A stretch of 64,000 bases of DNA from the NCBI RefSeq assembly GCF_000745345.1, contig NZ_JQNR01000005.1, positions 434,001 through 498,000 of the forward strand. Direction: 5' to 3'. Under the pieces are notes generated by a model. It saw nothing but the letters and a program-made list of their open reading frames with translations. It searched no databases and had not been told where the DNA came from. The stretch is from Actinacidiphila yeochonensis CN732. Lineage in GTDB: Bacteria; Actinomycetota; Actinomycetes; Streptomycetales; Streptomycetaceae. Position numbers and translations under genes: made by a program. Of the stretch, positions 24,756 through 32,695 are shown in pieces; the first letter of the stretch is position 1; each line of letters begins with the position of its first letter.

Positions 24756-25298
24756 ATGTCCACGCAGGTCAGCATTCCGGGTTATGCCGCCGGCACCTGG
24801 GCGATCGACGCCGCCCGTTCCGACGTCTCCTTCCGGGCCCGCCTCCTCGGCTTCGCCAGGGTCCGCGGCACCTTCCCCGAGGTCGAGGGCACGATCTCGC
24901 TGGCGGAGGACCCGCTCGACTCGTCGGTCGCCGCCGTCGTCCGGACCGCGTCGGTGACGACCGCCAACAAGCGCCGGGACGACCACCTCCGCCACGACGA
25001 CTTCCTCAACGCCGAGCAGTACCCGACGATGTCCTTCGCCTCCACCGCGGTGCGGCCCGAGGGCGACGACTTCCTCGTCGACGGCGACCTCACCATCCGC
25101 GCCACCACCAAGCCGGTGACGCTGCGCCTGAAGCCCACGGGCTTCGCCCCGGGCGCCGACGGCAGGCAGGCGGCGACGTTCTCCGCCACCACCGAGATCG
25201 TCTGCACCGACTTCGGCGTGACGCGCGGCAAGTCGGCGTTCGCGGTCGGCGACAAGGTCGAGATCGTCCTCACCGTCGAGGCCGGCCAGCAGGCTTGA
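24756..25298 (+). CDS. YceI-family lipid/isoprenoid-binding protein
   Basis: A 180-residue beta-barrel protein of the YceI family, which binds amphiphilic molecules such as polyisoprenoids. Hallmarks: GTWAIDAARSDVSFRARLLG at the start, the VRGTFPEVEG strand, RDDHLRHDDFLNAEQYPTMS and the C-terminal FAVGDKVEIVL. No signal peptide, so cytoplasmic like many actinobacterial members. ATG 24756 is preceded by AGAGGAG at a long spacing (about 11); an in-frame ATG at 24699 is less likely. Followed by a terminator at 25304-25350; single-gene unit. Confidence 0.93.
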   Translation: MSTQVSIPGYAAGTWAIDAARSDVSFRARLLGFARVRGTFPEVEGTISLAEDPLDSSVAAVVRTASVTTANKRRDDHLRHDDFLNAEQYPTMSFASTAVRPEGDDFLVDGDLTIRATTKPVTLRLKPTGFAPGADGRQAATFSATTEIVCTDFGVTRGKSAFAVGDKVEIVLTVEAGQQA

Positions 25299-25303
25299 CG
25301 GCC

Positions 25304-25350
25304 GGGCCGTGCGCGGGAGAAGCCGGCTCCCGCCCCTCCGCGCACGGCCC
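25304..25350 (+). terminator. Hairpin terminator after the YceI gene
   Basis: GGGCCGTGCGCGG at 25304-25316 pairs perfectly with 25338-25350 around a 21-nt loop, five bases past the stop. The right arm is repeated once more at about 25365-25377, giving an alternative pairing. Confidence 0.72.
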
Positions 25351-25634
25351 GCGCCCGCCCCCTTCGCGCACGGCCCGCGCCCGCCCGTCGGACCGCCTCA
25401 GCGCTCAGGCGCCCAGACCTCTCCGGCTTCACTCAGGCCGTCGTGGACGGAGGAGTGCCCCCCGTGGGAACCCGCCGAACCCGCTGAACCCGCTCCGGAC
25501 GACAGCGATGGTTACGGAGCGTGTCCGAAATCGAGGTCCGTCGTTGGTCACGGTGACGGTCCGGGTTCGTCCGGGCAGCGCGGGGTCTGTACGGGTGGTT
25601 GCCGGGGCGCGACCCCGGACGGAGGAGGAGCGCG
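25351..25634. other. Intergenic region before the small secreted protein
   Basis: Begins with a second copy of CGCGCACGGCCCGCGCCCGC; the rest shows no gene. GGAGGAGGAG at 25621-25630 is the strong ribosome-binding site of the next gene. Confidence 0.4.
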
Positions 25635-25937
25635 ATGGGTACGGAGACACGAGGCCACGGCGGGCGCGCGGGCAGCCGGGTCGCGGTGCTGGGCGCGGTG
25701 GCCGGGGCGACGCTGCTTCCGGCGGGAGCGGCGCACGCGAGCGTCGTCGGGGTCGGGAACGCGGTGTTCGGCAACAGCTGCGTCACCCTGGACAGCGGCG
25801 CCCGGGCCGAGGGCGCCACGGTGGGCGGAAGCGGGCTCCTGGGCGGCAACACGGCCGGCCTGCCGTTGAGCCTGCCGCGCAACCACTGCGGCAACAGCGG
25901 CATCGTCTGCACGGCCGTCTTCATGGCCAGCGTATGA
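25635..25937 (+). CDS. Small secreted protein, chaplin-like in style
   Basis: A 100-residue exported protein, ATG 25635 after GGAGGAGGAG. Signal peptide to about residue 36 (VAVLGAVAGATLLPAGAAHA). The mature part is Gly/Asn-rich with VVGVGNAVFGNSC, LPLSLPRNHCGNSG and IVCTAVF, three Cys in all. The VGVGNAVFGN and HCGNSG segments recall small Streptomyces surface proteins such as chaplins, but the spacing is not that of a canonical chaplin domain. Its TGA overlaps the ATG of the next gene (ATGA), so the two are probably translationally coupled. Confidence 0.72.
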   Translation: MGTETRGHGGRAGSRVAVLGAVAGATLLPAGAAHASVVGVGNAVFGNSCVTLDSGARAEGATVGGSGLLGGNTAGLPLSLPRNHCGNSGIVCTAVFMASV

Positions 25938-27271
25938 CGGTGCGGAAGTGGGCCGGGACCGTCGGGTTGGAGGCGTCCGTCCGGCTGGATGCGAGCGCCC
26001 CGCCGGACGGAAACGGCCTCGCCGCCGGGCGGGAAGCGGCGGCGGACCAGGCCGTGGCGGAGCTGCTGGCTCTGAGCGGGCGGGCGCTGCCGCTGCTGCG
26101 GGAGTGGGCGGCGGCGGAGCCGGGCTGCGGCGTGGCGCGGGCGCTGCTGGTCTTCGCCACCGCCGACGGGCTGGACGACGCCGCCCTGAAGGAGCAGCTG
26201 GTGATCGCGCACCGGGACGCGCGGGCCGTCGGCGAGCGGGAGGCGAGCCTGGTCCACGGGGTGTTCCTGCACACCCACCGGCAGTACCGGCTGGCGTCCG
26301 ACCACCTGGCGGGGCACTTCGCCCGGTGGCCCGCCGACGAGCAGGCCGGGCTCATGCTGGGCGCCTTCTCCTCCTGCGGGGACGCCGCCTACCGCGCTTA
26401 CGGCGACGCCCTGGTGGAGCGGCAGTCCGCGCTGGCCGGGCCGGAGAACTGGCCGTGGACGAGCTGGCTGGCCGCGATCCGGGCCGAGCAGGGCCGGGTA
26501 CGGGAGGCGCACGAGCTGGCCGAACGGGCGCTGGAGCTGCACCCCCGCTCGGGTGTGGCCGCGCACGCCCTCGCGCACGCCGAGCACGAGCTCGGGGCCG
26601 GGCCCGCCGCCGTCGGCTTCGTGGACCAGTGGCTCGCCGAGGACCCGCAGGCCGTCCAGGCGCGGCACCTGGGCTGGCACGCCGCCCTTCAGGCGATCGC
26701 TTGCGGGGACTTCGCCGAGGCGCGGCGGCGGGCCGACCGGGCGCTGGCCGTCACGGACGTCGGTATGCGCGCCGCGACGAACTGGCGGCTGCTGCTGGCA
26801 GGGCAGGAACCCGCCGGCCGCAGCGACCCGGCCCAGGTGCGCGAGCTGCTCGCCGCGCCGGGCGGGACGGCGGAGATCTTCCACACCTTCAACCTCGCCC
26901 TCGCCCTGGCCGTCGAGGCCGCCACCGACGACCTGCGCGCCCTCGCCCGCCGGGCCGCCGCCGACCCGCGCCCCGACTTCCGCGAGGTCCTCGCGCCGGT
27001 GGCCGAGGCGCTGGCCGAGGTCACCGCGGGCCGCCCCCGCGCGGCCGTGGACCTGCTGGGCGCCCTGGGTGAGAGGGCGGAACGGATCGGCGGGGTGCGC
27101 GTGGAGCGGGAGATCGTCCAGGACACCCTCGCCCGCGCCCTCGTCGACGCCGGCGAGCCCGCCCGCGCCGCCGAGCTGCTCCACCACCGGACCACCACCC
27201 GCCGCCACCACGCGTACGAGGACCTGCTCCGCGCCGAGCGCCCTCCGGCCGCCGGCCCCGCGCCCCGCTGA
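25934..27271 (+). CDS. Tetratricopeptide-repeat protein
   Basis: A 445-residue helical-repeat protein; ATG 25934 overlaps the preceding stop. Helix pairs recur with the TPR spacing, e.g. WLAAIRAEQGRVREAHELAE then RALELHPRSGVAAHALAHAE, GDFAEARRRADRALAV, and VDLLGALGERAERI. The arrangement HxLAHxxxExG..G..FVDQWL resembles TTC38-like proteins. No signal peptide or membrane span. Function unknown; a protein-protein interaction scaffold. Coupling to a secreted protein gene is odd and may reflect shared regulation only. Confidence 0.83.
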   Translation: MTVRKWAGTVGLEASVRLDASAPPDGNGLAAGREAAADQAVAELLALSGRALPLLREWAAAEPGCGVARALLVFATADGLDDAALKEQLVIAHRDARAVGEREASLVHGVFLHTHRQYRLASDHLAGHFARWPADEQAGLMLGAFSSCGDAAYRAYGDALVERQSALAGPENWPWTSWLAAIRAEQGRVREAHELAERALELHPRSGVAAHALAHAEHELGAGPAAVGFVDQWLAEDPQAVQARHLGWHAALQAIACGDFAEARRRADRALAVTDVGMRAATNWRLLLAGQEPAGRSDPAQVRELLAAPGGTAEIFHTFNLALALAVEAATDDLRALARRAAADPRPDFREVLAPVAEALAEVTAGRPRAAVDLLGALGERAERIGGVRVEREIVQDTLARALVDAGEPARAAELLHHRTTTRRHHAYEDLLRAERPPAAGPAPR

Positions 27272-27403
27272 CCCGCTCTCCCTCGCACCCGCCCCCCTCT
27301 CACGCCCCCTCACGCCCTCTCACGCCTGCAAGCCGCCGCCCGCGAGTGCCGAAACCCTCGCTGACCTGGGATGACTCGTGGGTGGCGTGACCGACGGCAT
27401 ATC

Positions 27404-27436
27404 TTTCACGAGTAAAACACCTGTTAGTCTATTGGT
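27404..27436 (+). promoter_or_regulatory. Leaderless-type promoter with MarR-like dyad before the FUSC gene
   Basis: TTTCAC at 27404-27409 and TAGTCT at 27425-27430 (15 bp apart) precede the ATG at 27437 by six bases, as in leaderless transcripts. The imperfect palindrome AACACCTGTT (27416-27425) abuts the -10 and is a candidate site for the MarR product of the same operon. Confidence 0.5.
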
Positions 27437-29251
27437 ATGCGCACTGTTCCGTCCCCTCGTCCGCCCGCCCCCGGCACCCCGGCAGTGACCCCCCGGGTCC
27501 GGCCGTTGCCGCTCGGCCGCGCGCTGCGGCCGGCCCGGCCGTCGGACACCTGGTTCAAGCCGGCGACCAGCGTGCTCGTCGCCCAGCTGGTGCCGAACCT
27601 GATCCTGCTGCTGATCGGGCGGCTGGACCTGGCCATGTTCACGATGGCCGGGTCGCTGTGCGCGCTCTACACGCACCACCTTCCCTACGTCGCCCGCGCC
27701 CGGGGGCTGCTCCTGGTGGTCGGCGGTATGACCGCCGGTGTCGGGGTGGCCCTGGGGGCCTCCGCGCTCACCTCGTCCGTGCCGGTGCTGATCACGGTGG
27801 CCGCCGCGCTGGCCGCGGTGCAGAAGGCCGTGTGCGACGCCACCGCGGTCGGGCCGCCCGGGCCGGTGGTGATGACGTTCATCACCTCCGGCACGCTCTT
27901 CGCGCCGAACTCGGCCGGGCAGATCCCCGCCCACCTCGGGCTGGTCCTCGCCGCCGGGGCGTTCGCCTGGCTGGTCGGCATGGCCCCGGTCCTGCTGTTC
28001 CCGCAGGGTCCCGAGCGCCGCGCCACCGCCCGCGCGCTGCGCGCCGCCGCCGCGTACGCCGACACCCGGGGCGAGGCCCCGGGCCACGAGCGGCTGCGCG
28101 CGGCCGCCGCCGGTGCCGTGCACGCCGCCTGGCAGACGCTGCTGGCCGCCGGGGCCGACCGGCCCGAGCGGCGCGCCCGGGAGCTGGAGCTCCTGGTGGT
28201 CCGTGCCGAGGTGGCGCTGGCCGCGCCCGCCGCCACCGACGCCGGCCAGCTGCGTACCTGGGCAGCGGCCCTGCCCGGCCGCGGCCCGCTGCCCCGGCCC
28301 GCCGGCCTGCCCGGCGGCAGCGCCGAGGCCGAACTGGCCGGCATCGAGGCCGAGCTGGCCGTGCCCCGGCCCCGCTGGTGGCACCGCCTGGCCCCGGGCT
28401 CGGCCGCCGGCCCGATCGTGCTGCGGACCTTCCTGGGCTGCGCGCTGGCCGGTTACGCCTCGTACGCCGCCGGGATCGACCGGCCCTACTGGGCGGTGAT
28501 CGCCGCGTCCTCCATCTACCAGGCCAACGTCACTCTCACCTGGAACCGTGCCGTCCAGCGGTCCGTCGGCACCCTCCTCGGGATGCTGGTGTTCGCCGCG
28601 ATCACGCCCCTGATCCACATCGGGGCGCTGCCGATGGTGCTGTGCACGGCGGTGTTCGCGTTCGGCGCGGAGGCGCTGATCACCCGCAACTACTGGCTGG
28701 GCAGCCTCTGTGTGAACCCGATGGCCCTGCTGATCACCCAGTTCGCCCACCACCAGCCCAGCGGCCGGCTGGTCGGCGACCGGCTCCTGGACACGGTCAT
28801 CGGCGTCGCGGTCGGGTTCGCGACCGCCGTGGCCGTCACCAACCGCCGGGCCGGCAGCCACCTGGAACGGGCCCTGGACGCGACCGACGCCGCCCGGGTC
28901 CGCTGCGAGCGGGCGCTGGTCGACGAGGACGCCGACCCGGCCGCCCGTGAGAACGCGCGGCGCGACCTGGGCGCCGCGCTGGTCGGTCTGCGGGTGGCCG
29001 CCGACGCGGCCGCCGGTGAGTGGTGGCAGCGGGCGCTGCCCGAGGAGCGGCTGCTCGACGTGGAGCAGGCCGGGCACCTCACGCTCGCGGCTGCGGTACG
29101 GCAGCGCGCCGCAGCGGCCGAGCGCCGGGCGCTCGCGGCTGCCAGCACCGCCGGACGCCGCTCCGCCACGCCCGCCACGTCCGCCACGTCCGCGGCGCCC
29201 ACGACGCCCGCCACGTCCGCCACGTCCGCCACCGAGGAGGCAGGCCGGTGA
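27437..29251 (+). CDS. FUSC-family membrane transporter
   Basis: A 604-residue inner-membrane protein of the fusaric-acid-resistance/aromatic-acid exporter type. An N-terminal membrane block (about residues 40-180: LAMFTMAGSLCALYTHHLP, VLITVAAALAAVQKAVCDAT, LVLAAGAFAWLVGMAPVLLF) precedes a cytoplasmic helical region, and a second membrane block (about 315-480: IVLRTFLGCALAGYASYAAG, YWAVIAASSIYQANVTLTWN) is followed by another cytoplasmic helical tail. The C-terminus is a Ser/Ala/Thr repeat (SATPATSATSAAPTTPATSA). Operon with the MarR gene overlapping its stop. Exports organic acids or toxic aromatics by family analogy. Confidence 0.88.
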   Translation: MRTVPSPRPPAPGTPAVTPRVRPLPLGRALRPARPSDTWFKPATSVLVAQLVPNLILLLIGRLDLAMFTMAGSLCALYTHHLPYVARARGLLLVVGGMTAGVGVALGASALTSSVPVLITVAAALAAVQKAVCDATAVGPPGPVVMTFITSGTLFAPNSAGQIPAHLGLVLAAGAFAWLVGMAPVLLFPQGPERRATARALRAAAAYADTRGEAPGHERLRAAAAGAVHAAWQTLLAAGADRPERRARELELLVVRAEVALAAPAATDAGQLRTWAAALPGRGPLPRPAGLPGGSAEAELAGIEAELAVPRPRWWHRLAPGSAAGPIVLRTFLGCALAGYASYAAGIDRPYWAVIAASSIYQANVTLTWNRAVQRSVGTLLGMLVFAAITPLIHIGALPMVLCTAVFAFGAEALITRNYWLGSLCVNPMALLITQFAHHQPSGRLVGDRLLDTVIGVAVGFATAVAVTNRRAGSHLERALDATDAARVRCERALVDEDADPAARENARRDLGAALVGLRVAADAAAGEWWQRALPEERLLDVEQAGHLTLAAAVRQRAAAAERRALAAASTAGRRSATPATSATSAAPTTPATSATSATEEAGR

Positions 29252-29823
29252 CGACGCCCGACGGCACGCCCGACGACGACAGGGCCGGCACCTCCGGCGG
29301 AGGCGGGAACCGCGCCCACGGGGACGACAGCGTGATGACCGTCGTCCGGCAGTGGCACGCCGTGCACCCCGGCCTGGCGACCGCGCCCATGGAGCTCATC
29401 GGACGGCTCAACCGGTGTGCCGCACTGCTCCAGCAGGCGGAGGACGCGCCGCTGCGGCTGGCCGGGCTGAGCCGCGCCGAGTTCGACCTGCTGGGCGCGC
29501 TGCGCCGCACCGGCCGGGCGCTGACCCCCGGCGACCTGGCCAAGGAGACGTTCTCCTCCGGCGCGGCGGTCACCAAGCGGCTCAAGCAGCTCACCGAACG
29601 CGGCCTGGTGGAGCGGCGCGGGGACAGCCGGGACCGCCGGGTGATCCGCATCCACCTCACGGACCAGGGCCGCGACCTCGTCGACGGCATCCTGCCCGGC
29701 CAGCTCGCCTACGAGGCGGCGGCCCTCTCCGGCCTCCGCGCCGGCGAACAGGCCGACCTCGCCGGCCTGCTGAGCGCCCTGCTGGTCCAGTTGGAGGGCC
29801 GGCTCGGCGGCTTCCGCCCCTGA
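29248..29823 (+). CDS. MarR-family transcriptional regulator
   Basis: A 191-residue winged-helix repressor. GTG 29248 overlaps the FUSC stop (GTGA) and follows GAGGAGG by seven bases. The MarR core runs from MELIGRLNRCAALL through LSRAEFDLLGALRRTGRALT (recognition region TFSSGAAVTKRLKQLTERGL) to the beta wing ERRGDSRDRRVIRIHLTDQG. The first 40 residues are a disordered Gly-rich extension. It probably represses its own operon through the dyad at 27416-27425, released by a phenolic or other small ligand. Confidence 0.93.
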   Translation: MTTPDGTPDDDRAGTSGGGGNRAHGDDSVMTVVRQWHAVHPGLATAPMELIGRLNRCAALLQQAEDAPLRLAGLSRAEFDLLGALRRTGRALTPGDLAKETFSSGAAVTKRLKQLTERGLVERRGDSRDRRVIRIHLTDQGRDLVDGILPGQLAYEAAALSGLRAGEQADLAGLLSALLVQLEGRLGGFRP

Positions 29824-29888
29824 GCCCGGCCCCCGCGGCCGCTCCTCACCCGAGCACCCGACCCGCACCCGGGCCGACGCCGGGTACG

Positions 29889-29931
29889 GCAGGGCCCCGT
29901 TCCGCCTGGTTCTGGCGGAACGGGGCCCTGC
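29889..29931 (+). terminator. Strong hairpin terminator after the MarR gene
   Basis: A perfect 18-bp stem (GCAGGGCCCCGTTCCGCC and its complement) with a 7-nt loop, 66 bp after the stop. It sits between convergent genes and may act on both. Confidence 0.85.
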
Positions 29932-29976
29932 GCTCGGACCGGCCCAAGGCGCGGGCGCGGCCGTACGGCTGGGCGT

Positions 29977-30071
29977 CAGCGCGCGCCCGGCCTCAATGCG
30001 CGCCCGGCTTCAGCGTGCTTGGCTTCAGCGGGCTTGGCCTCAGCGCGCGCCCGGCCTCGGCGCCCTCGGCG
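29977..30071. repeat. 15-17 bp tandem repeats abutting the phosphatase stop codon
   Basis: Units begin at 29977, 29994, 30011, 30026, 30041 and 30058, of type CAGCGCGCGCCCGGCCT or the shorter CAGCGGGCTTGGCCT. The array ends exactly at the stop codon (30072-30074) of the leftward phosphatase gene. Confidence 0.8.
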
Positions 30072-31667
30072 TCAGTGCGCCTGGCGGGCGACCGTGAAGT
30101 GGTCGATGCGCTGGCCGGTCTCGGCGATCGCCGACACCGTCAGCGTCGACTCGCGGCCGGCGCGCGCCGGCTGGACGTCGATCGAGACGAACGAGTAGCC
30201 GGTGTAGCGCACCCGCGACCAGTGGACGGTGTCGGCCACCTGGCCGCCGCCCTGGGCGGAGTGCCAGGTGGTGACGGAGTCGACGTGCTGCTCGTGGCCC
30301 TCGTAGCTGTCGGGGGCCGGGAAGCTGTACAGGCTCTTGCCGGCGCCGCCCGCAGTGATGTAGACGGTGCCGTCCGTCGCCGGGCGGGTGGTGGCGCCGA
30401 TCTCGACCTGGCGGGACACCTGACCGTCGCGGATCGCGTCGGTCCGCTCGTAGACGTGGTTGTGGCCGTTGATCACCAGGTCGACCTGGTGCTTCTCGAA
30501 GATCGGCACCCACTGCGCCTGCACACCGCCGTCGGAGGCGTGCGAGGTCGTGGTCGAGTAGGAGCAGTGGTGGAAGAAGACCACCAGGAAGTCGATGCCG
30601 CGCTGCTTGCGGTAGCGGGCCAGGGTGCTGTCCAGCCACGCGGTCTGCTTGCCGCCGGAGATCCCGTAGTTGGCGGGGATCTCGTAGGAGACGTCGTTGG
30701 CGTCGAGCGCGATCACCGCGGTGTTGCCGTAGACGAAGGTGTACGTACCCGGCTGGTTCTTCGGGTCGTGGCCGGTCGCCGGCAGGGACCAGCGGGCCTC
30801 CTGGCCGCCGTAGCCGTTCGGCGAGTACCAGGCCTCCATGTCGTGGTTGCCGGTCGTCACCATCCACGGGATCCGGGAGGACACCGACTCGGTCTGCGCG
30901 AGGAACTGGTCCCAGGTGCGGGCGTCGTAGTCGCCGGAGTCGCTCTGCTGGCCGGAACCGTCCGGGTCGGCGTAGCAGATGTCGCCCGCGTGCAGGTGGA
31001 ACGCCGGGTTCTGGGCCAGGATCAGCGAGTCGTTGGCCAGCGCGTGGTAGCTGACGCCCTGGTCGCCGAACGCGGTGAAGGTGAACCGCTCCGCCTGCGC
31101 GGGGGCGGTGGTGAAGCTGCCGACGGTGTTGAACGCGCCGGGCAGCGCCGGGTCGAAGCCGTCGTGGCCGACACCGTAGTAGTACGTGGTGCCGGGGCGC
31201 AGGCCGCCGACCGCCGCGTGCAGGTAGTACTGGTCCACGGCGGGCAGCTTGCTGTTGAGCAGCTGCGGGGTGTGCAGGTCGCGCACCTCCGCCTCGATCT
31301 TGTGGCTGAGCGACCACGGCTGCAGGCCGATCCGCACGAACGGCCGGGTCACCGCGAGCGGCACCTGCCAGGAGATGGTGAACTGCGAGCGCGGGTCGGC
31401 ACCGAACTGCAGGTGCCGTCCGAACGGCGCCACCAGCGCGCCGTCCACCTGGTGCCCGGTGGCGGGCTTCGTGACGAACGCCGGGCTCGGGGAGGCGGCC
31501 CGGGCGACGCCGCCCATCAGGCCCGATGCGGCCACGGTGCCGGCCGCCATCGCGCCACCCATCATGACGCGGCGCCGCGAGAGCTTGGTCCGCAGGTACT
31601 CGTGCTGCTCGGCCATGCTCATGCGCGAGGCGAGCCGCGCGCCGATACCCATGTCAGGAGTGTCCAT
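30072..31667 (-). CDS. Tat-exported purple acid phosphatase-like metallophosphoesterase
   Basis: A 531-residue secreted enzyme hydrolysing phosphomonoesters with a two-metal centre. The Tat signal SRRRVMMGG lies at residues 30-38, with cleavage probably after VARAA. A fibronectin-III-like domain (FTISWQVPL to YYYGVGHDG) precedes the catalytic domain, which carries the purple acid phosphatase motifs AFGDQG, HAGDICYAD, TGNHD, VFFHHCSYS and INGHNHVYER. ATG 31667; no strong ribosome-binding site. A candidate PHO box is 29-50 bp upstream, consistent with induction under phosphate starvation. The 3' end borders a repeat array. Confidence 0.92.
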   Translation of the reverse strand: MDTPDMGIGARLASRMSMAEQHEYLRTKLSRRRVMMGGAMAAGTVAASGLMGGVARAASPSPAFVTKPATGHQVDGALVAPFGRHLQFGADPRSQFTISWQVPLAVTRPFVRIGLQPWSLSHKIEAEVRDLHTPQLLNSKLPAVDQYYLHAAVGGLRPGTTYYYGVGHDGFDPALPGAFNTVGSFTTAPAQAERFTFTAFGDQGVSYHALANDSLILAQNPAFHLHAGDICYADPDGSGQQSDSGDYDARTWDQFLAQTESVSSRIPWMVTTGNHDMEAWYSPNGYGGQEARWSLPATGHDPKNQPGTYTFVYGNTAVIALDANDVSYEIPANYGISGGKQTAWLDSTLARYRKQRGIDFLVVFFHHCSYSTTTSHASDGGVQAQWVPIFEKHQVDLVINGHNHVYERTDAIRDGQVSRQVEIGATTRPATDGTVYITAGGAGKSLYSFPAPDSYEGHEQHVDSVTTWHSAQGGGQVADTVHWSRVRYTGYSFVSIDVQPARAGRESTLTVSAIAETGQRIDHFTVARQAH

Positions 31668-31695
31668 GCGGTGCAATCTGGCATCAGCGGCAGCG

Positions 31696-31717
31696 GAGTT
31701 GGCGACTCGCAGGTGAA
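31696..31717 (-). promoter_or_regulatory. Candidate PHO box (PhoP site)
   Basis: On the minus strand GTTCACCTGCG (31717-31707) fits every position of the Streptomyces 11-bp PhoP direct-repeat unit G(G/T)TCAYYYR(G/C)G, and the next 11 bases (AGTCGCCAACT) match at 7 positions. It lies 29 bp upstream of the phosphatase ATG, a plausible -35 region position. Confidence 0.55.
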
Positions 31718-31813
31718 CTCTCCCGGGCGATCCGGGTGTGTGGGAGCCGGGTCGGCGGCCGCGCCGGCCCCCGGAGCCGCACCCGATGACGGCAGTCCCG
31801 TCCGTCCCTGCCC

Positions 31814-32695
31814 TCACCGTCCCGCCGCCCCGGCTCCTGCCGCAGGCACCGGCCGCCGGGCCGCGCCGCACACCTCGTCGTACCGCAGCGCGACGAGGCG
31901 GGCGACCGCGTCGTGCGGACCGAACGGCGCGGAGGTGACCACGGCCCCGGCGCCGACGGCGCGGGCGGCGAAGAAGCCCGGGCCCAGCAGGTACGCCGCG
32001 ACACCGACGCGGACGTGCCCCCGCGCCCGCAGCGCGGCGACAGCCTCGGCGACCGTGGGGCCGGCCGCGCCGAGGTAGGCGGGGACCACCTCGGGACGGC
32101 CGGGCAGGCGGTCGCGCAGCATCGACGCCATGGCCGCGGCCCCGGCGTTCGCGGCAGGGTCGGTGGACCCGGCCGCGGCGAGGACCACCGGCCCGTCCCC
32201 CGGGCGCCGGCCGGCCTCGGCGAGGCGGTCGGCAAGCGCTTCGGCCAGCAGCGGGTGCGGGCCGAGCGCACGGGCGGTCCGGGCGCGCGGGCGGGGCGCG
32301 GCGGCCAGCGCCCGGGGGATGTCGACACGGACGTGGTAGCCGGCGCCGAGCAGCAGCGGCACCACGACCACCTCGCTCGTCCCACCGCTCATCCCACCAG
32401 CGCCGCCGGCCTCGCCCACGCCGCCCGCACTGCCCGCACTGCCCGACTCCCCCGCGCTGTCCGTCCCCGCCGCCAGTCGGGCCAGCGCGTCGGGCAGCGA
32501 GGGTTCCACCAGGTCGAGGTAGCACCGCTCCACCCTCAGCTCGGGCCGCAGCGCCCGCACCCGGGCCACCAGCGCCTCGGTCGCCGCCACCCCCGCCGCG
32601 CTGCGGGTGCCGTGCGCCACGGCCAGCAGGGTGGGCCGGGCGGCGCCGGGCCGCGGAACCCTGCCCGGCACAGGGGCCGGCACAGGGGCCGTCAT
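31814..32695 (-). CDS. Sirohydrochlorin chelatase (CbiX/SirB-like)
   Basis: A 293-residue two-domain chelatase inserting iron (or cobalt) into sirohydrochlorin. Domain 1 starts LLAVAHGTRSAAGVAATEAL with the metal-binding His and contains VVVVPLLLGAGYHVRVDIP with the second His; domain 2 begins VVLAAAGSTDPAAN. A Ser/Gly-rich insertion (about residues 76-104) interrupts domain 1. ATG 32695 overlaps the NnaR stop (ATGA). In this locus it should supply siroheme for the nitrite reductase NirB, so iron is the likely metal; that is inferred from context. Confidence 0.9.
   Translation of the reverse strand: MTAPVPAPVPGRVPRPGAARPTLLAVAHGTRSAAGVAATEALVARVRALRPELRVERCYLDLVEPSLPDALARLAAGTDSAGESGSAGSAGGVGEAGGAGGMSGGTSEVVVVPLLLGAGYHVRVDIPRALAAAPRPRARTARALGPHPLLAEALADRLAEAGRRPGDGPVVLAAAGSTDPAANAGAAAMASMLRDRLPGRPEVVPAYLGAAGPTVAEAVAALRARGHVRVGVAAYLLGPGFFAARAVGAGAVVTSAPFGPHDAVARLVALRYDEVCGAARRPVPAAGAGAAGR

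Noticed and set aside
25635..25937. Calling the small secreted protein a true chaplin
   Set aside because: Gly/Asn style and Cys are suggestive, but the two-Cys chaplin spacing and sequence are not reproduced.
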